Below, piece by piece: positions 23,593 to 32,539 of a stretch of DNA of 45,452 nt. Position 1 is the stretch's first letter. Each line of letters begins with the position of its first letter. The translations under genes were made by a program, and so were the position numbers. The notes under the pieces are model-generated. The model was not told the DNA's origin. It made no database searches and saw only the letters and a program-made list of their open reading frames with translations. Origin of the DNA: a virus; IMG/VR virus record IMGVR_UViG_3300031578_012373, positions 1 to 45,452 of that record. One strand, written 5' to 3'.

Positions 23593-24560
23593 ATTATTTC
23601 TTTTATTTTCTCCTTTATAAAATTCGCAGCATGACTAAGAGATAAATTTTCTTCGTAATATTTTCTAGGATTATATTTTTTTGAATTATTTAAAACATGC
23701 TCCACAACTTCCCAAAAATTATTTTTATTTGCCAATTCCCCAGTAACTCCGCTAATGATATATTTTTCTTTCCAAAATCTGATAGAATCCAAAACTACAA
23801 CAGGCAAACCACAAGCTAATAATTCTGGAATAATACGTGGACATGAGTCTATTTCACTTTCTACCGCTACTATCCCCACTTTACATTTAGCTATATGTTT
23901 TGGCATCTCAGCTCTTAATACTCTATAAGACATTACGTTTTCTGGATGCCTGTAGTTATGTGGATTATTACCAAGATTTAATAATTTTAAATTTGACGGA
24001 ACAGTTTTATATATAAAAGCATGGCCTTTAAATTTTTGACTACCATTAGCAGGAAAGCATACATCATATTCTTTTTCACATTCTATAGGATAAAATATAT
24101 TATCTGCCGCAGGTTTTATAAATAATGTTGTTAATATCTTAGGAAATCTCTTTTTACATATTTCAACTTGTTCTGGAGAGTCTTGCAATATTATATTATA
24201 ATTATAAAATCCTTGTTGTGGTATAAATCTTCTTCCTGCCCCATATCTAATTTTAAAAGCCTTTGGGTATCTATAAAATACTTTATGATATTCTTTAAAA
24301 GCGCCTCTAGCAAAAATTATATCTGGTCTAAAATTATTTTTATAAGTTTCAAAAGAAGGTACCCATCTTTCAATAAAATTATTAGCGAATTTCTTTTTCC
24401 TATTACCATGCCAATACCATAGTTCACCAACATCATTATTTTCTAATAGATTATAAAATAGTTGTGTCCACATATCATCAACTTCTTTAAGATTATCAAA
24501 CACTATTTCTTTAGGATTTCTATCCTGTGGGACTTGGCCTCTAAGCATTAATAATTTCAT
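23589..24560 (-). CDS. GT-B-like glycosyltransferase
   Basis: The 323-residue protein has an N-terminal MKLLMLRGQVPQDRNP, an aromatic-rich middle (WTQLFYNLL, ELWYWHGN) and a C-terminal donor-binding region CPRIIPELLACGLPVVVLD near 240, where P-E-x-L-x-C-G-x-P is typical of GT4-type enzymes. The DNA upstream of the ATG lacks a clear AGGAG, suggesting coupling to the GT9 gene, which ends 3 nt away. Donor sugar and acceptor are unknown. Confidence 0.76.
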   Translation of the reverse strand: MKLLMLRGQVPQDRNPKEIVFDNLKEVDDMWTQLFYNLLENNDVGELWYWHGNRKKKFANNFIERWVPSFETYKNNFRPDIIFARGAFKEYHKVFYRYPKAFKIRYGAGRRFIPQQGFYNYNIILQDSPEQVEICKKRFPKILTTLFIKPAADNIFYPIECEKEYDVCFPANGSQKFKGHAFIYKTVPSNLKLLNLGNNPHNYRHPENVMSYRVLRAEMPKHIAKCKVGIVAVESEIDSCPRIIPELLACGLPVVVLDSIRFWKEKYIISGVTGELANKNNFWEVVEHVLNNSKKYNPRKYYEENLSLSHAANFIKEKIKEII

Positions 24561-24562
24561 AT

Positions 24563-25450
24563 TTAGTTTATTTTTTTCCTTATAGTATTTACTATGATTT
24601 TAGGATCAATATTTCTACATTCCCAATTTTTACAATTTTTATTCCAGTTTTCACTAGCCTGGCATGGCCTACATTTTAAATCATCTCTATATATTAATGT
24701 GCTATACTTATGAAATCGTTCATCATAATTTTTATCTATAGAAGTAGCAGTAAATATTACTACATTTTTTACTTCGAGCGCATTTGCTGCATGATATAAT
24801 CCACTATCATTACTTAAAAATACTTTACAATTTTTTATAATACCTAAACTTGTTAATAAATCTAGCCCAGTTTTATCATCTGTATCTTTTATATATTCAT
24901 TCTTAATACCTATAGAACAAATTCTAAATCCCTTTAACAGCTTTACTATTTCTCTATAATAAGGATAGCTTTTAATACTCCAATTAGAAGCTCCATATCT
25001 ATTGTATCCATTATGAATGACTATATCATATTTATTTTTAGGATCTCTTACCTCATTATAATTGCATTTTCCATGCCAAATTAAATCCTCTTCTTTCACC
25101 CCAAGATTTCTTGCAATATCCATATAAGTATCTACTTCAGATCTACTCATTCTCAATGGCTGTATATTACTTAATAATGGCAATTTATCCAATGGCGAAA
25201 TATTCAAACGATTCTTAGTCCAACGAGTTGAAACTTTGCCTTTATATTCAGACGGATTAATGGTTCTTATTTTCTTACCTACTATCCATCTATCTACATA
25301 AGGAATAATTTTTGGTATATTATAACTACCAAAAGCATGCCAATAATCAATAAATTCAAAATTCAATCTTTCTTTTAAAGTTCTAATAACTGGAATAGTT
25401 TCTATAACATTACCTATACCTTCCGCTGTCATAAAGAGTAGTCTTTTCAT
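24563..25450 (-). CDS. GT9-family (heptosyltransferase-like) glycosyltransferase
   Basis: The 295-residue protein has EGIGNVIETIPVIRTLKE (10-27), the GDxxxxTPxIRALK-like motif of ADP-heptose:LPS heptosyltransferases. Near 208 it has NCKVFLSNDSGLYHAANAL, the SxDTGxxHLAAAL counterpart, and then VIFTATSIDKNYD and CRPCQ. GT9 enzymes add heptose to inner-core LPS. With a heptose-type kinase (5513) and an LPS-kinase-like gene (9651) in the same island, use of a heptose is plausible but unproven. AAAGGA precedes the ATG and it starts 4 nt after the next gene ends. Confidence 0.86.
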   Translation of the reverse strand: MKRLLFMTAEGIGNVIETIPVIRTLKERLNFEFIDYWHAFGSYNIPKIIPYVDRWIVGKKIRTINPSEYKGKVSTRWTKNRLNISPLDKLPLLSNIQPLRMSRSEVDTYMDIARNLGVKEEDLIWHGKCNYNEVRDPKNKYDIVIHNGYNRYGASNWSIKSYPYYREIVKLLKGFRICSIGIKNEYIKDTDDKTGLDLLTSLGIIKNCKVFLSNDSGLYHAANALEVKNVVIFTATSIDKNYDERFHKYSTLIYRDDLKCRPCQASENWNKNCKNWECRNIDPKIIVNTIRKKIN

Positions 25451-25454
25451 TACA

Positions 25455-26333
25455 TTATCCTTTTAAATATAAAGTTTCATCCCATTTATTTAATCTATCA
25501 TCAAATATTAAATAATCATTATACATCTTAGCTCTCGTCATTTCATAAAATTTATTTTCTTTTATTATACTTTTCAAATTATCCAATCGCTCCTCATATG
25601 AATTACCAATTAAATTACCAGGCCTATTTTTTCCATAATAACCAATATGTATTTGTCTATTAACTTTAGGCATTATAACATACATATCATCTTGTATCAT
25701 AGCAATATCAACTAATCTATTAATTAACCCAGCTTGCTCATTATGTACTGGTTTTTTATATTTATAACGGCTATCATTTATAAAATTTTTATCCAGTGAC
25801 CCAACAAATTTAGCCCTACTATTAAAACTAGCATAATAAGAAGAATTAATACAATGAACAATATAATCATTGAAAAATTTCTTAGTTATTAAAGGCGCCA
25901 ATGCCGCATAATGATGTCCTCTATACACCTCATTTATACTGCCTTTATTATTATTATTAAAAGGAGACAAAATACTAAACTTTACAATATCCATATTTAA
26001 TAAAATATTCATATATTTAAAATAAGTTTTATGAATTAATATATCATCTTCAACATATATAATATAATCATTTGCTATACCAAATGCTTCCTTCATTCCT
26101 TCGAGTATGTTTTTGGATAAACCATATTGCTCTGTTCTTAATATAATTTTCTTTTCAAATGGATATTCTTTTATTAAATCTATTGTTTTCTGCGGCGAAC
26201 CATATTCAATTAAAAATACAGTAATAAATTCGCCTGGTAACATGAAATATTCTCTGGCTAATACTTCATATTCAATAGATAATTGCAACATTTCTGGACG
26301 ATTAAATACTGGCCTTAATATGACTTGACTCAT
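25455..26333 (-). CDS. GT2-like GT-A glycosyltransferase
   Basis: A 292-residue protein starting MSQVILRPVFNRPEMLQLS, the P-V-F-N-R-x-x-x start of GT2 enzymes. The metal-binding motif YIIYVEDDILI (around 91-101) supplies the DxD-type acid pair, and later HNEQAGLINRLVDIAMIQDD near 197 is rich in acidic residues. The family transfers sugars from nucleotide donors to polysaccharide or protein acceptors. GAGG precedes the ATG; the start overlaps the stop of the preceding methyltransferase gene by 4 nt. Confidence 0.8.
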   Translation of the reverse strand: MSQVILRPVFNRPEMLQLSIEYEVLAREYFMLPGEFITVFLIEYGSPQKTIDLIKEYPFEKKIILRTEQYGLSKNILEGMKEAFGIANDYIIYVEDDILIHKTYFKYMNILLNMDIVKFSILSPFNNNNKGSINEVYRGHHYAALAPLITKKFFNDYIVHCINSSYYASFNSRAKFVGSLDKNFINDSRYKYKKPVHNEQAGLINRLVDIAMIQDDMYVIMPKVNRQIHIGYYGKNRPGNLIGNSYEERLDNLKSIIKENKFYEMTRAKMYNDYLIFDDRLNKWDETLYLKG

Positions 26334-26815
26334 TTTATTTTCCTCGCCTTCAAAATCATATTATTATCTGCTTCCTTATAAGATATGATTTGAAATTTAC
26401 ATTCCTCAAGTAAAGAGGATAACCATTCTTTATCAAACCCTACATAATGAAAATTTAAGGCATAATCTTGGCCTCCATATAAAAGCCAAGAAGTTAATTT
26501 TGTATTATGGACTCTATCTATGTATTTTTTGCATATAGCCCTCAAATTAGGGCACCTAAGCTCCAAAATACCCCCTATTTTAAGAGATCTATTCCATCCC
26601 CATAGGATAGCCTTAGTCTTATCAATTGGAAAGTGTTCTATAATGTCACTAGCTAATATATAATCAGCGCAGCTTTCTTTAAATGGTAGATATTCTACGT
26701 CGGCTATTACATTAATTCCTTTTAATTTTCTTTTATCAACATTTATACATTTACATTCTTCTAAGTTCTCAAATTGTTTATTGCCACAACCTAAATTTAA
26801 AGCTATATCTATCAT
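26330..26815 (-). CDS. SAM-dependent methyltransferase, type 11
   Basis: The 161-residue protein is a compact methyltransferase: IALNLGCGNKQFENL (4-18) is motif I, CINVDKRKLKG near 23 motif II, EYLPFKESCADYILASDIIEHF near 41 motif IV, and LKIGGILELRCPNL near 78 motif VI. It is shorter than average but keeps the core fold. It lies between a GT4 and a GT2 gene, so the substrate is probably a sugar or sugar-lipid. AAGGAG precedes the ATG. Confidence 0.82.
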   Translation of the reverse strand: MIDIALNLGCGNKQFENLEECKCINVDKRKLKGINVIADVEYLPFKESCADYILASDIIEHFPIDKTKAILWGWNRSLKIGGILELRCPNLRAICKKYIDRVHNTKLTSWLLYGGQDYALNFHYVGFDKEWLSSLLEECKFQIISYKEADNNMILKARKIK

Positions 26816-26828
26816 ATAAATCTCCTTA

Positions 26829-27959
26829 TTACAATGAACTAATAAGATCTATTATTTTTTGGCCTACTTTATCCCAACTCAAATTTTCAGCAATATATTT
26901 TTTTAATAATTCGCCTTTGTTTTTAGCTTCTTCCTGATTATTATATACGTGTTTCATTAATTCAATAGCATGACCACAATCAGGCTCAGCCCACATTTGT
27001 ACAATACCTTTTTCATGATTATACCATGGGCTCCAGTTCATACCAAAAACAGGGGTTAATGAATACTTAGCTAAATAGCTATGCTCTGGCTTAGCGTATT
27101 CTAAAGCTCCGCCTCCTCCAGTAATTATAACTGGATTGCCTGCTGCACCAGCCTCAAAACCTGGAAGACCAAACCCCTCAAATCTATCCAAACTAACAAA
27201 ACAATCTCCAATTTTATGAAGTCCTAATATTTCATTCCTAGTTAACATTTCTAATATTAAATAAATAGGTGGATAATTATCCATTCTTGTCACATCTTTT
27301 AATTTCAAAATAGTTTTTCTTACAGCATTTTTTTCTTTCTCAGAAAAGTCTGCTCTATAAGTTTTTAAAATCAAAGCTACATTTTCATTATTTTGAAATG
27401 CAGCCCAATATGATTTAATTAAAGCCATTGGGTGCTTTCTTTCAGTAAATTGAAATATGTCATAAAATTTATAAATGTCTTTTTTTATATTACCTATAGA
27501 ATATGGTTCTACATTGTCATATTCATTAACATCTATGCCATGAGGAACACTAAAAATAGGCACTTTTACTCCAGAGTCTTTAAATACTTTAACATTCCAA
27601 TCACAGCCAACCATTACTGCATCTACATTATTATTTATATGATCCACCCAACTATAATGTAGCTTAGTAGTTTCCCATACAGTATATCCTATATTAATTT
27701 TATTAGGTTCCCTATGTTTTTCCCAAAATTCTGGAGTAGTGTGTAGTATAACTACATTATAATCTATATCCTTATTTACAAGATCTCCTAAAATTACCCC
27801 CTCTTCTCCCCAATTAGGCACCTCTTTTTCAAACGTAATTGGCTTAAGTGTTAACGGTATACCCAGCCTATTCAATGCTAGAATATATCCTCTAGAAGCT
27901 TGACCATACCCAGAATGATCAAACATTGGTCCGAAATATTTAATGCCTCTTATTTTCAT
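26829..27959 (-). CDS. GT4-family glycosyltransferase
   Basis: A 376-residue GT-B enzyme: GPMFDHSGYGQASRGYILAL (10-29) is the N-terminal loop that binds the acceptor side, FSVPHGIDVNEYD near 136 follows, and FVSLDRFEGFGLPGFEAGAAG near 253 is the donor motif with E-G-F-G-L-P and the pair of Glu residues of the family. Linking features such as FQFTERKHP near 168 also fit. It is adjacent to a similar GT4 gene at 27971; the two may be related by duplication. GGAGG precedes the ATG. Confidence 0.86.
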   Translation of the reverse strand: MKIRGIKYFGPMFDHSGYGQASRGYILALNRLGIPLTLKPITFEKEVPNWGEEGVILGDLVNKDIDYNVVILHTTPEFWEKHREPNKINIGYTVWETTKLHYSWVDHINNNVDAVMVGCDWNVKVFKDSGVKVPIFSVPHGIDVNEYDNVEPYSIGNIKKDIYKFYDIFQFTERKHPMALIKSYWAAFQNNENVALILKTYRADFSEKEKNAVRKTILKLKDVTRMDNYPPIYLILEMLTRNEILGLHKIGDCFVSLDRFEGFGLPGFEAGAAGNPVIITGGGGALEYAKPEHSYLAKYSLTPVFGMNWSPWYNHEKGIVQMWAEPDCGHAIELMKHVYNNQEEAKNKGELLKKYIAENLSWDKVGQKIIDLISSL

Positions 27960-27970
27960 CTTATCGCCTC

Positions 27971-29323
27971 CTAAATCTCTTCTGTTTTAATAATCTTGTT
28001 TATGTTATTGTCTATTTCTTGCTGGGTTTCTTTTTGCTCCTTGCCTATTTTTTCATATAATTCATCAAATAATTCCACCCATTGCTTTACAATATTCTTC
28101 TGCCAATCCATTTTTTCTACTATCCATTTATAAGCATTTTCTGCTTTCTGTATAGCCTCTTCTCTATTATTATAAACATAAACTAATTTATCGACTAAAT
28201 CATTTATATCAACTAATGGCCTTAATATTTCATTATCGTGCGGCAATATTGAAAATAAATTATCATCTGATCCGCTTTTTACTAAATATCCTCTATCTTC
28301 GGTTATAAACTCTATCATAGAAGTATTAGCTGGCATAATTACTGGAACTTTAGCAGCCATTGCTTCAATCCAACTTAAGCCCCAGCCTTCTCCAGTGGTA
28401 GTACTTATAACAACATCACTAGCATTATATAAAAGATTTACAATTTCTCTAGGATATCCTTGGTTAGCTCCAAAATTTTGAGGGAATATAACATCTTTAT
28501 TAATATTAAATCCAATATTATCACATATACTTTTCAAATCCCAACCCTGATCTTTTATTGACATATGTAAATATAACATAGAATCAGGCACTATTTCTCT
28601 AAATTTTTTAAAAGCCATTATTGTTCTAGGAATATCTTTTCTTTGTTGATTTCTATTAAGATTAGTTATAATAAACTTATCAGCCTCTGAACCAAAATAT
28701 CTATTTCTAAATGATGTTATCTGCTGTTTTTGAAGAGGAAAGTATTCCCTCGTATTAACGCCATGATTTATTATTCTAACATCGTTATTAGGCAAAACTT
28801 TCAATGTTTCATCCCTACCAAAACTACAGTATGCTACTAAAGTATTAACTACTTCTATATTTTTTGCCCACTCTTTTTTTAATATTGAATCTATAGGATA
28901 ATACACAATAGATTCAAATGGATTTTTTCTATTCGCTTTTAAATGCGGCATTAAAACTGGTAAAAAATCCATTATAAACGTATCTTGCAAAAAGAACAAT
29001 ATATCAAAATCCATTTGTTGTATCATATTTATAACTTTCTGTCTTCCATACGGATCTTTTTGCGGATTAGTGCCTACTGGCCATATTCTATAAGGAAAAT
29101 TATGAGGGTCGCCCCAATAATTTATTCCAAGAATATCAATCTCATAACGCCCAGTTCTATAAAGACCCTCAAAAATATTTCTTGATACCGTACCAAAACC
29201 AGTTGCACATGTTGGCGAATCACAATAAGCCAATATTTTTATTTTCTTTTGTTTATTAGTAACTTGCTGTGGCTTAAAATTTTTATTTCTTGTCTTTCTT
29301 ATTTTTTTTGAACCTCTTGCCAT
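27971..29323 (-). CDS. GT4-family glycosyltransferase with basic N-terminal extension
   Basis: This 450-residue enzyme starts with about 28 Lys/Arg-rich residues, then CDSPTCATGFGTVSRNIFEG (34-53) as the acceptor-side loop, INHGVNTREYFPL near 185 and TTTGEGWGLSWIEAMAAKVP near 315 as the donor motif. The C-terminal 40 residues are highly charged and probably helical. The basic tail could bind nucleic acid or membrane; which, the sequence does not tell. It is the first gene of the carbohydrate island in the direction of transcription. AAGGAG precedes the ATG. Confidence 0.86.
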   Translation of the reverse strand: MARGSKKIRKTRNKNFKPQQVTNKQKKIKILAYCDSPTCATGFGTVSRNIFEGLYRTGRYEIDILGINYWGDPHNFPYRIWPVGTNPQKDPYGRQKVINMIQQMDFDILFFLQDTFIMDFLPVLMPHLKANRKNPFESIVYYPIDSILKKEWAKNIEVVNTLVAYCSFGRDETLKVLPNNDVRIINHGVNTREYFPLQKQQITSFRNRYFGSEADKFIITNLNRNQQRKDIPRTIMAFKKFREIVPDSMLYLHMSIKDQGWDLKSICDNIGFNINKDVIFPQNFGANQGYPREIVNLLYNASDVVISTTTGEGWGLSWIEAMAAKVPVIMPANTSMIEFITEDRGYLVKSGSDDNLFSILPHDNEILRPLVDINDLVDKLVYVYNNREEAIQKAENAYKWIVEKMDWQKNIVKQWVELFDELYEKIGKEQKETQQEIDNNINKIIKTEEI

Positions 29324-29333
29324 AACCTTCTCC

Positions 29334-30467
29334 TTATTTATTTAAATTTCTAATAGCTAAAAATGGACTCGTATAACTTTTAATAGATGTCTCTATAATT
29401 TTGGATCTATCAACCACATTTTCTTCCATATAGTTGTCCAATAGTTTTTTAGAAACTGATATCATTTTTAAAAATTCATTTAATGGAATAGCCTCATATA
29501 CAGTTTTTGGATTATAAACAGTAGATGGATTCTGTCGTACATATATTACATTTTTCCCATCATCTAAATCTTGTTCATCAGCATTAATTTTTTTCAATAT
29601 ATAAGTCTTTAGTTCCTTTTCATAATTATCCAATATTCTTTTTCTACTTCTAATGTCTATATATTCTTCTACAAGCTCATTGTCATTACAATCTACGAGG
29701 TTTTTTTTAAAAATTTTATTATTTTTAGCAGCTTCTACATATGCTGGACAATCATTTCTAAAGTCACACCAATTACACATATCATTGATAGAAGGATTGG
29801 CCTCTTTTTCTTCAAATATTAACATTTCATTATAAACAGCCAACAAATATTTAGAAAAAACTTTTCTTTCCTGATAAGTTCTATATGTATATAAAGGTTC
29901 TCCTCTCAAATAATCAAGACATAAAATAATTCTTTTATATTGAGGAAATTTAATACTGCCAACAATATCATAAATAGATAACTGTATATCACCTTTCATT
30001 TCGTCTGGCGTATAAAAAAATTTAGAGGTCTTGTAATCAACTATTAATATCGTATCTTTATTTAATTCGATTATTTTATCCATAGCACCAATAATAGGAA
30101 CACCATCGTCAGTAACAATCTCAAATTTATCTTCCACATCAACTATTTTTCCTACTTCAAATTCTTTAATTTTATCTAAAACCATACGCAGCCCTTCTTC
30201 ATATATACTAAGATCTTCTATGCCCTCCCTAGCTGCTGTTTTTCTATATGTATTTTTTATTCTTTGTATGTCATATGGTATAAATTTCTCTTTATTTTTC
30301 CATATCTTACCAGCAACTTTTAATGCTTCATGTACTGCTAAACCCAATTTAAAAGAAACATTAGGTAATCTCGGCTTATGTAATATATAATTACAAAAAT
30401 ATTTCCACTTACATTGTAAAAACATAGCCATTCTGGTTGCTGACATTTTAATATTTATTTCATTCAT
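29334..30467 (-). CDS. Cas4/AddB-like PD-(D/E)XK nuclease with Fe-S cluster
   Basis: The 377 residues contain a RecB-type nuclease core: HEAL near 46, GAMDKI with Asp130, IVDYKTSK (142-149) with Asp144 and Lys146, and QLSIYDI near 162. Cys19, Cys231, Cys234 and Cys240 (CNWCDFRNDC) reproduce the four-cysteine iron-sulphur arrangement of AddB and Cas4. These nucleases resect DNA ends; a phage copy could act in recombination-dependent replication with the nearby RecA and RuvC-like proteins. No AddA helicase, Cas1 or CRISPR array is seen here. AAGGAG precedes the ATG. Confidence 0.88.
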   Translation of the reverse strand: MNEINIKMSATRMAMFLQCKWKYFCNYILHKPRLPNVSFKLGLAVHEALKVAGKIWKNKEKFIPYDIQRIKNTYRKTAAREGIEDLSIYEEGLRMVLDKIKEFEVGKIVDVEDKFEIVTDDGVPIIGAMDKIIELNKDTILIVDYKTSKFFYTPDEMKGDIQLSIYDIVGSIKFPQYKRIILCLDYLRGEPLYTYRTYQERKVFSKYLLAVYNEMLIFEEKEANPSINDMCNWCDFRNDCPAYVEAAKNNKIFKKNLVDCNDNELVEEYIDIRSRKRILDNYEKELKTYILKKINADEQDLDDGKNVIYVRQNPSTVYNPKTVYEAIPLNEFLKMISVSKKLLDNYMEENVVDRSKIIETSIKSYTSPFLAIRNLNK

Positions 30468-30488
30468 TACTCTTCTCCTTTTTTAGCG

Positions 30489-30971
30489 TTATCCTTTCAA
30501 TACAAATTCATAATAATACAATGCTTGTAAAATACTATCAGTTATATCATTACCTTTCTCAAAATCATAATCAGCTAACATTGGTTCATATAAAGCTTTT
30601 ATGAGCTCAAAAGCCTCTTCTTTACTTCTTACTCTAAATTTACTTCTAACAGTAAGAGTACCAACAAAAAAAGGTTCTATTTTTAATATATTAATACAAT
30701 TTAAAGTAACAATCCCTGCAAATTGCATAAGATTTTTTAAAGTTTTAACATTCTTTAAATAAGCTTCTTCCACAACAACATGTGATGGTTTACACATTTT
30801 TAATATAGACTTAACAACATTATCAAAATAATACAATTTTTGAGCAGTAGAAAAATTTTTAGGCGGCTGTATAACACCAAACTTCTTCAAATTTTTTCTG
30901 ACTAAATAAGACCAACCAGTAGAAACTGAAGAAATATCAAATGAAACTATTCCGTTTTTTGCTCTTTTCAT
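30489..30971 (-). CDS. RuvC-like Holliday-junction resolvase
   Basis: A 160-residue RNase H-fold protein. FDISSVSTGW (11-20) supplies the first catalytic Asp12, VVVEEAY (65-71) the Glu, and NDITDSILQALYY (141-153) the paired Asp142 and Asp145; RuvC-type enzymes use this set to cut four-way junctions. The length matches RuvC (about 170 residues). It overlaps the DnaJ gene stop by 4 nt (ATGA), with GAGG upstream, and would resolve branched replication DNA before packaging. Confidence 0.85.
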   Translation of the reverse strand: MKRAKNGIVSFDISSVSTGWSYLVRKNLKKFGVIQPPKNFSTAQKLYYFDNVVKSILKMCKPSHVVVEEAYLKNVKTLKNLMQFAGIVTLNCINILKIEPFFVGTLTVRSKFRVRSKEEAFELIKALYEPMLADYDFEKGNDITDSILQALYYYEFVLKG

Positions 30972-31723
30972 ATCGTCCTCAACACCTCCAATTGTTCTTC
31001 TGTAAGATCTTCTTTTTTCGGTATTTCTACTTCTAACTTAATCAGAAGATCTCCATTTGGGCCACCATTTATTCCACTATTACCTTTCCCAGCAATTCGC
31101 ATAATTGACCCATTAATTATATTTGGTTTTAGTTTTATAATAATTTTTTCATTTCTATTCACAACACCAATTCCACCACAAGTTTTGCAACTATTCATAA
31201 TAATAAATCCTCTACCTTTACAATTATTGCATGTAGTTTGATTTATCATTTCAACATTTGCAGATCTATTCACTTTTGTAATCCTTCCAGTTCCACCACA
31301 TTCAATACATTTTTCTTTTTCTGTCCCTCCTAACCCTTTACATTCTGAACATATATCTTTAAAACTATATTCAAATTCTTTATCTCCACCACATATTGAT
31401 TCATAAAGTGAAATTTTTATTATATACTTTAAATCTTTACCTTTCATAGGCATATTAGTAGTATAATGCCTTTCTCTAAATGGAAAGCCGCCGAAAGAAA
31501 ATCTATTAAAAAAATCTGAAATTCCTGCTATAGGATTATCATATTCTGAGCGCTTCTCATCGTCTGATAATATACTATAAGCTTCGTTTATTTCTTTAAA
31601 TCTATTTTCATCACCACCATGATCAGGATGATATTCTTTAGCTAATTTTTTATAAGCTTTTTTTATCTCCTCTTTGGTAGCATCTTTATCAATATTCAAT
31701 ATTTTATAGTAATTTTCAGACAA
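30968..31723 (-). CDS. dnaJ: Short DnaJ-type co-chaperone (J domain, zinc region, one C-terminal domain)
   Basis: The 251-residue protein has a J domain with HPD at 32-34, a Gly/Phe-rich linker (SFGGFPF near 76-82) and four CxxCxGxG units between residues 125 and 186 (CSECKGLG, CIECGGTG, CNNCKGRG, CKTCGGIG). The second substrate-binding and dimerisation domain of full DnaJ (about 375 residues) is missing. It would work with the host DnaK to remodel replication or virion complexes. The start is TTG with a strong GGAGG upstream, a slow start that may limit production. It ends in a 4-nt overlap with the RuvC-like gene. Confidence 0.9.
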   Translation of the reverse strand: MSENYYKILNIDKDATKEEIKKAYKKLAKEYHPDHGGDENRFKEINEAYSILSDDEKRSEYDNPIAGISDFFNRFSFGGFPFRERHYTTNMPMKGKDLKYIIKISLYESICGGDKEFEYSFKDICSECKGLGGTEKEKCIECGGTGRITKVNRSANVEMINQTTCNNCKGRGFIIMNSCKTCGGIGVVNRNEKIIIKLKPNIINGSIMRIAGKGNSGINGGPNGDLLIKLEVEIPKKEDLTEEQLEVLRTI

Positions 31724-31726
31724 TTA

Positions 31727-32137
31727 TTATTTTCCTCCATCCAATATTTCCCATTCAAAACCACATAAAGAACATTTAAATTCGTGATTACTTATTGGAT
31801 ATGCTATTTTTCCGCATCTAATACATTTATGTATCATATCAGACATTGTGCGAAAATCATCATTTCTTTTTGTATTGCCGTAATATGTTTCAACTTCTAC
31901 ATCATCGTTACTAAATTCATTTTTAATCAAAGCCTCGAGCTCTTCTAGCATTTGATTAACGCTTTCCTCATTAATTAGGTCTCCATCCATAAATTTACCA
32001 TTATTCAATCTCCATGTATAACCACATACATGACATGCACAATATTCTATAACTAGATATTCTCCACAGTTATCACATATAATTTTATCTTCGTACATAA
32101 CGCCACCAGAATTTTCCTTACAATGAGGACATTCCAT
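31727..32137 (-). CDS. Zinc-ribbon protein, unknown function
   Basis: A 136-residue protein built of CxxC knuckles: CPHC (3-6), CDNC (21-24), CACHVCGY (33-40), then after an acidic helix CIRC (104-107) and CSLCGF (118-123). These suggest two or three zinc ribbons joined by a helical arm. Such proteins often bind DNA, RNA or proteins. It lies between a small unknown gene and dnaJ, with AAGGAG before the ATG. The function is not deducible. Confidence 0.72.
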   Translation of the reverse strand: MECPHCKENSGGVMYEDKIICDNCGEYLVIEYCACHVCGYTWRLNNGKFMDGDLINEESVNQMLEELEALIKNEFSNDDVEVETYYGNTKRNDDFRTMSDMIHKCIRCGKIAYPISNHEFKCSLCGFEWEILDGGK

Positions 32138-32138
32138 G

Positions 32139-32528
32139 TTAATTCTCCTTTTCTCTTAGCATTTCAATAACACTTCCTATAATTTGAATATTGTCTTTTT
32201 CAACAATTATAGCTATAGGTGTAAAAGCCTGATTATCTTCTAGATCTGGATATTGAGAAGTTGCAAACAATACTTTAGAAAGAGATGGTACATATAATAT
32301 ATCATTAGCCAATATATTAAATTCGCCATCTTCTTCTGTATATGTATTTGCATCAAAATTTTTATATTCGCCTTTTCTAGGAATAGTAATATTATATTCC
32401 TCTGGATAAACTTTAAATTTATAATTTCTAGCTGGCAAAAGCATCATTGTAGGAGTACCTATTATCTTCAACATATCTACTTTGCTTTCTTTTTGTTCTT
32501 TCTTCTTTTCAACTTTCTTTCTTGGCAT
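32139..32528 (-). CDS. Unknown protein with Lys-rich N-terminus
   Basis: The 129 residues begin with about 16 Lys/Glu-rich residues, probably disordered, followed by a beta-rich region (MMLLPARNYKFKVYPEEYN near 28-46, ILYVPSLSKVLFATS near 77-91) and a short C-terminal helix (VIEMLREKEN). No family is recognised. It starts 12 nt after the primase gene and ends 2 nt before the zinc-ribbon gene, with a GGGGG-type site upstream. Its position suggests an accessory replication role, as inference. Confidence 0.65.
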   Translation of the reverse strand: MPRKKVEKKKEQKESKVDMLKIIGTPTMMLLPARNYKFKVYPEEYNITIPRKGEYKNFDANTYTEEDGEFNILANDILYVPSLSKVLFATSQYPDLEDNQAFTPIAIIVEKDNIQIIGSVIEMLREKEN

Positions 32529-32539
32529 AACAAACCCCC

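Noticed and set aside
5004-29323. Glycan island as a DNA-base glycosylation system
   Set aside because: The number and variety of enzymes (aminotransferase, acyltransferases, GT9, WbqC) exceed what known base-glucosylation needs, and no base hydroxylase is evident. It is kept only as a remote option through the thymidylate synthase.
29334-30467. Evidence for a CRISPR adaptation module from the Cas4-like nuclease
   Set aside because: No cas1, cas2 or repeat array is present; the nuclease is placed among recombination genes.
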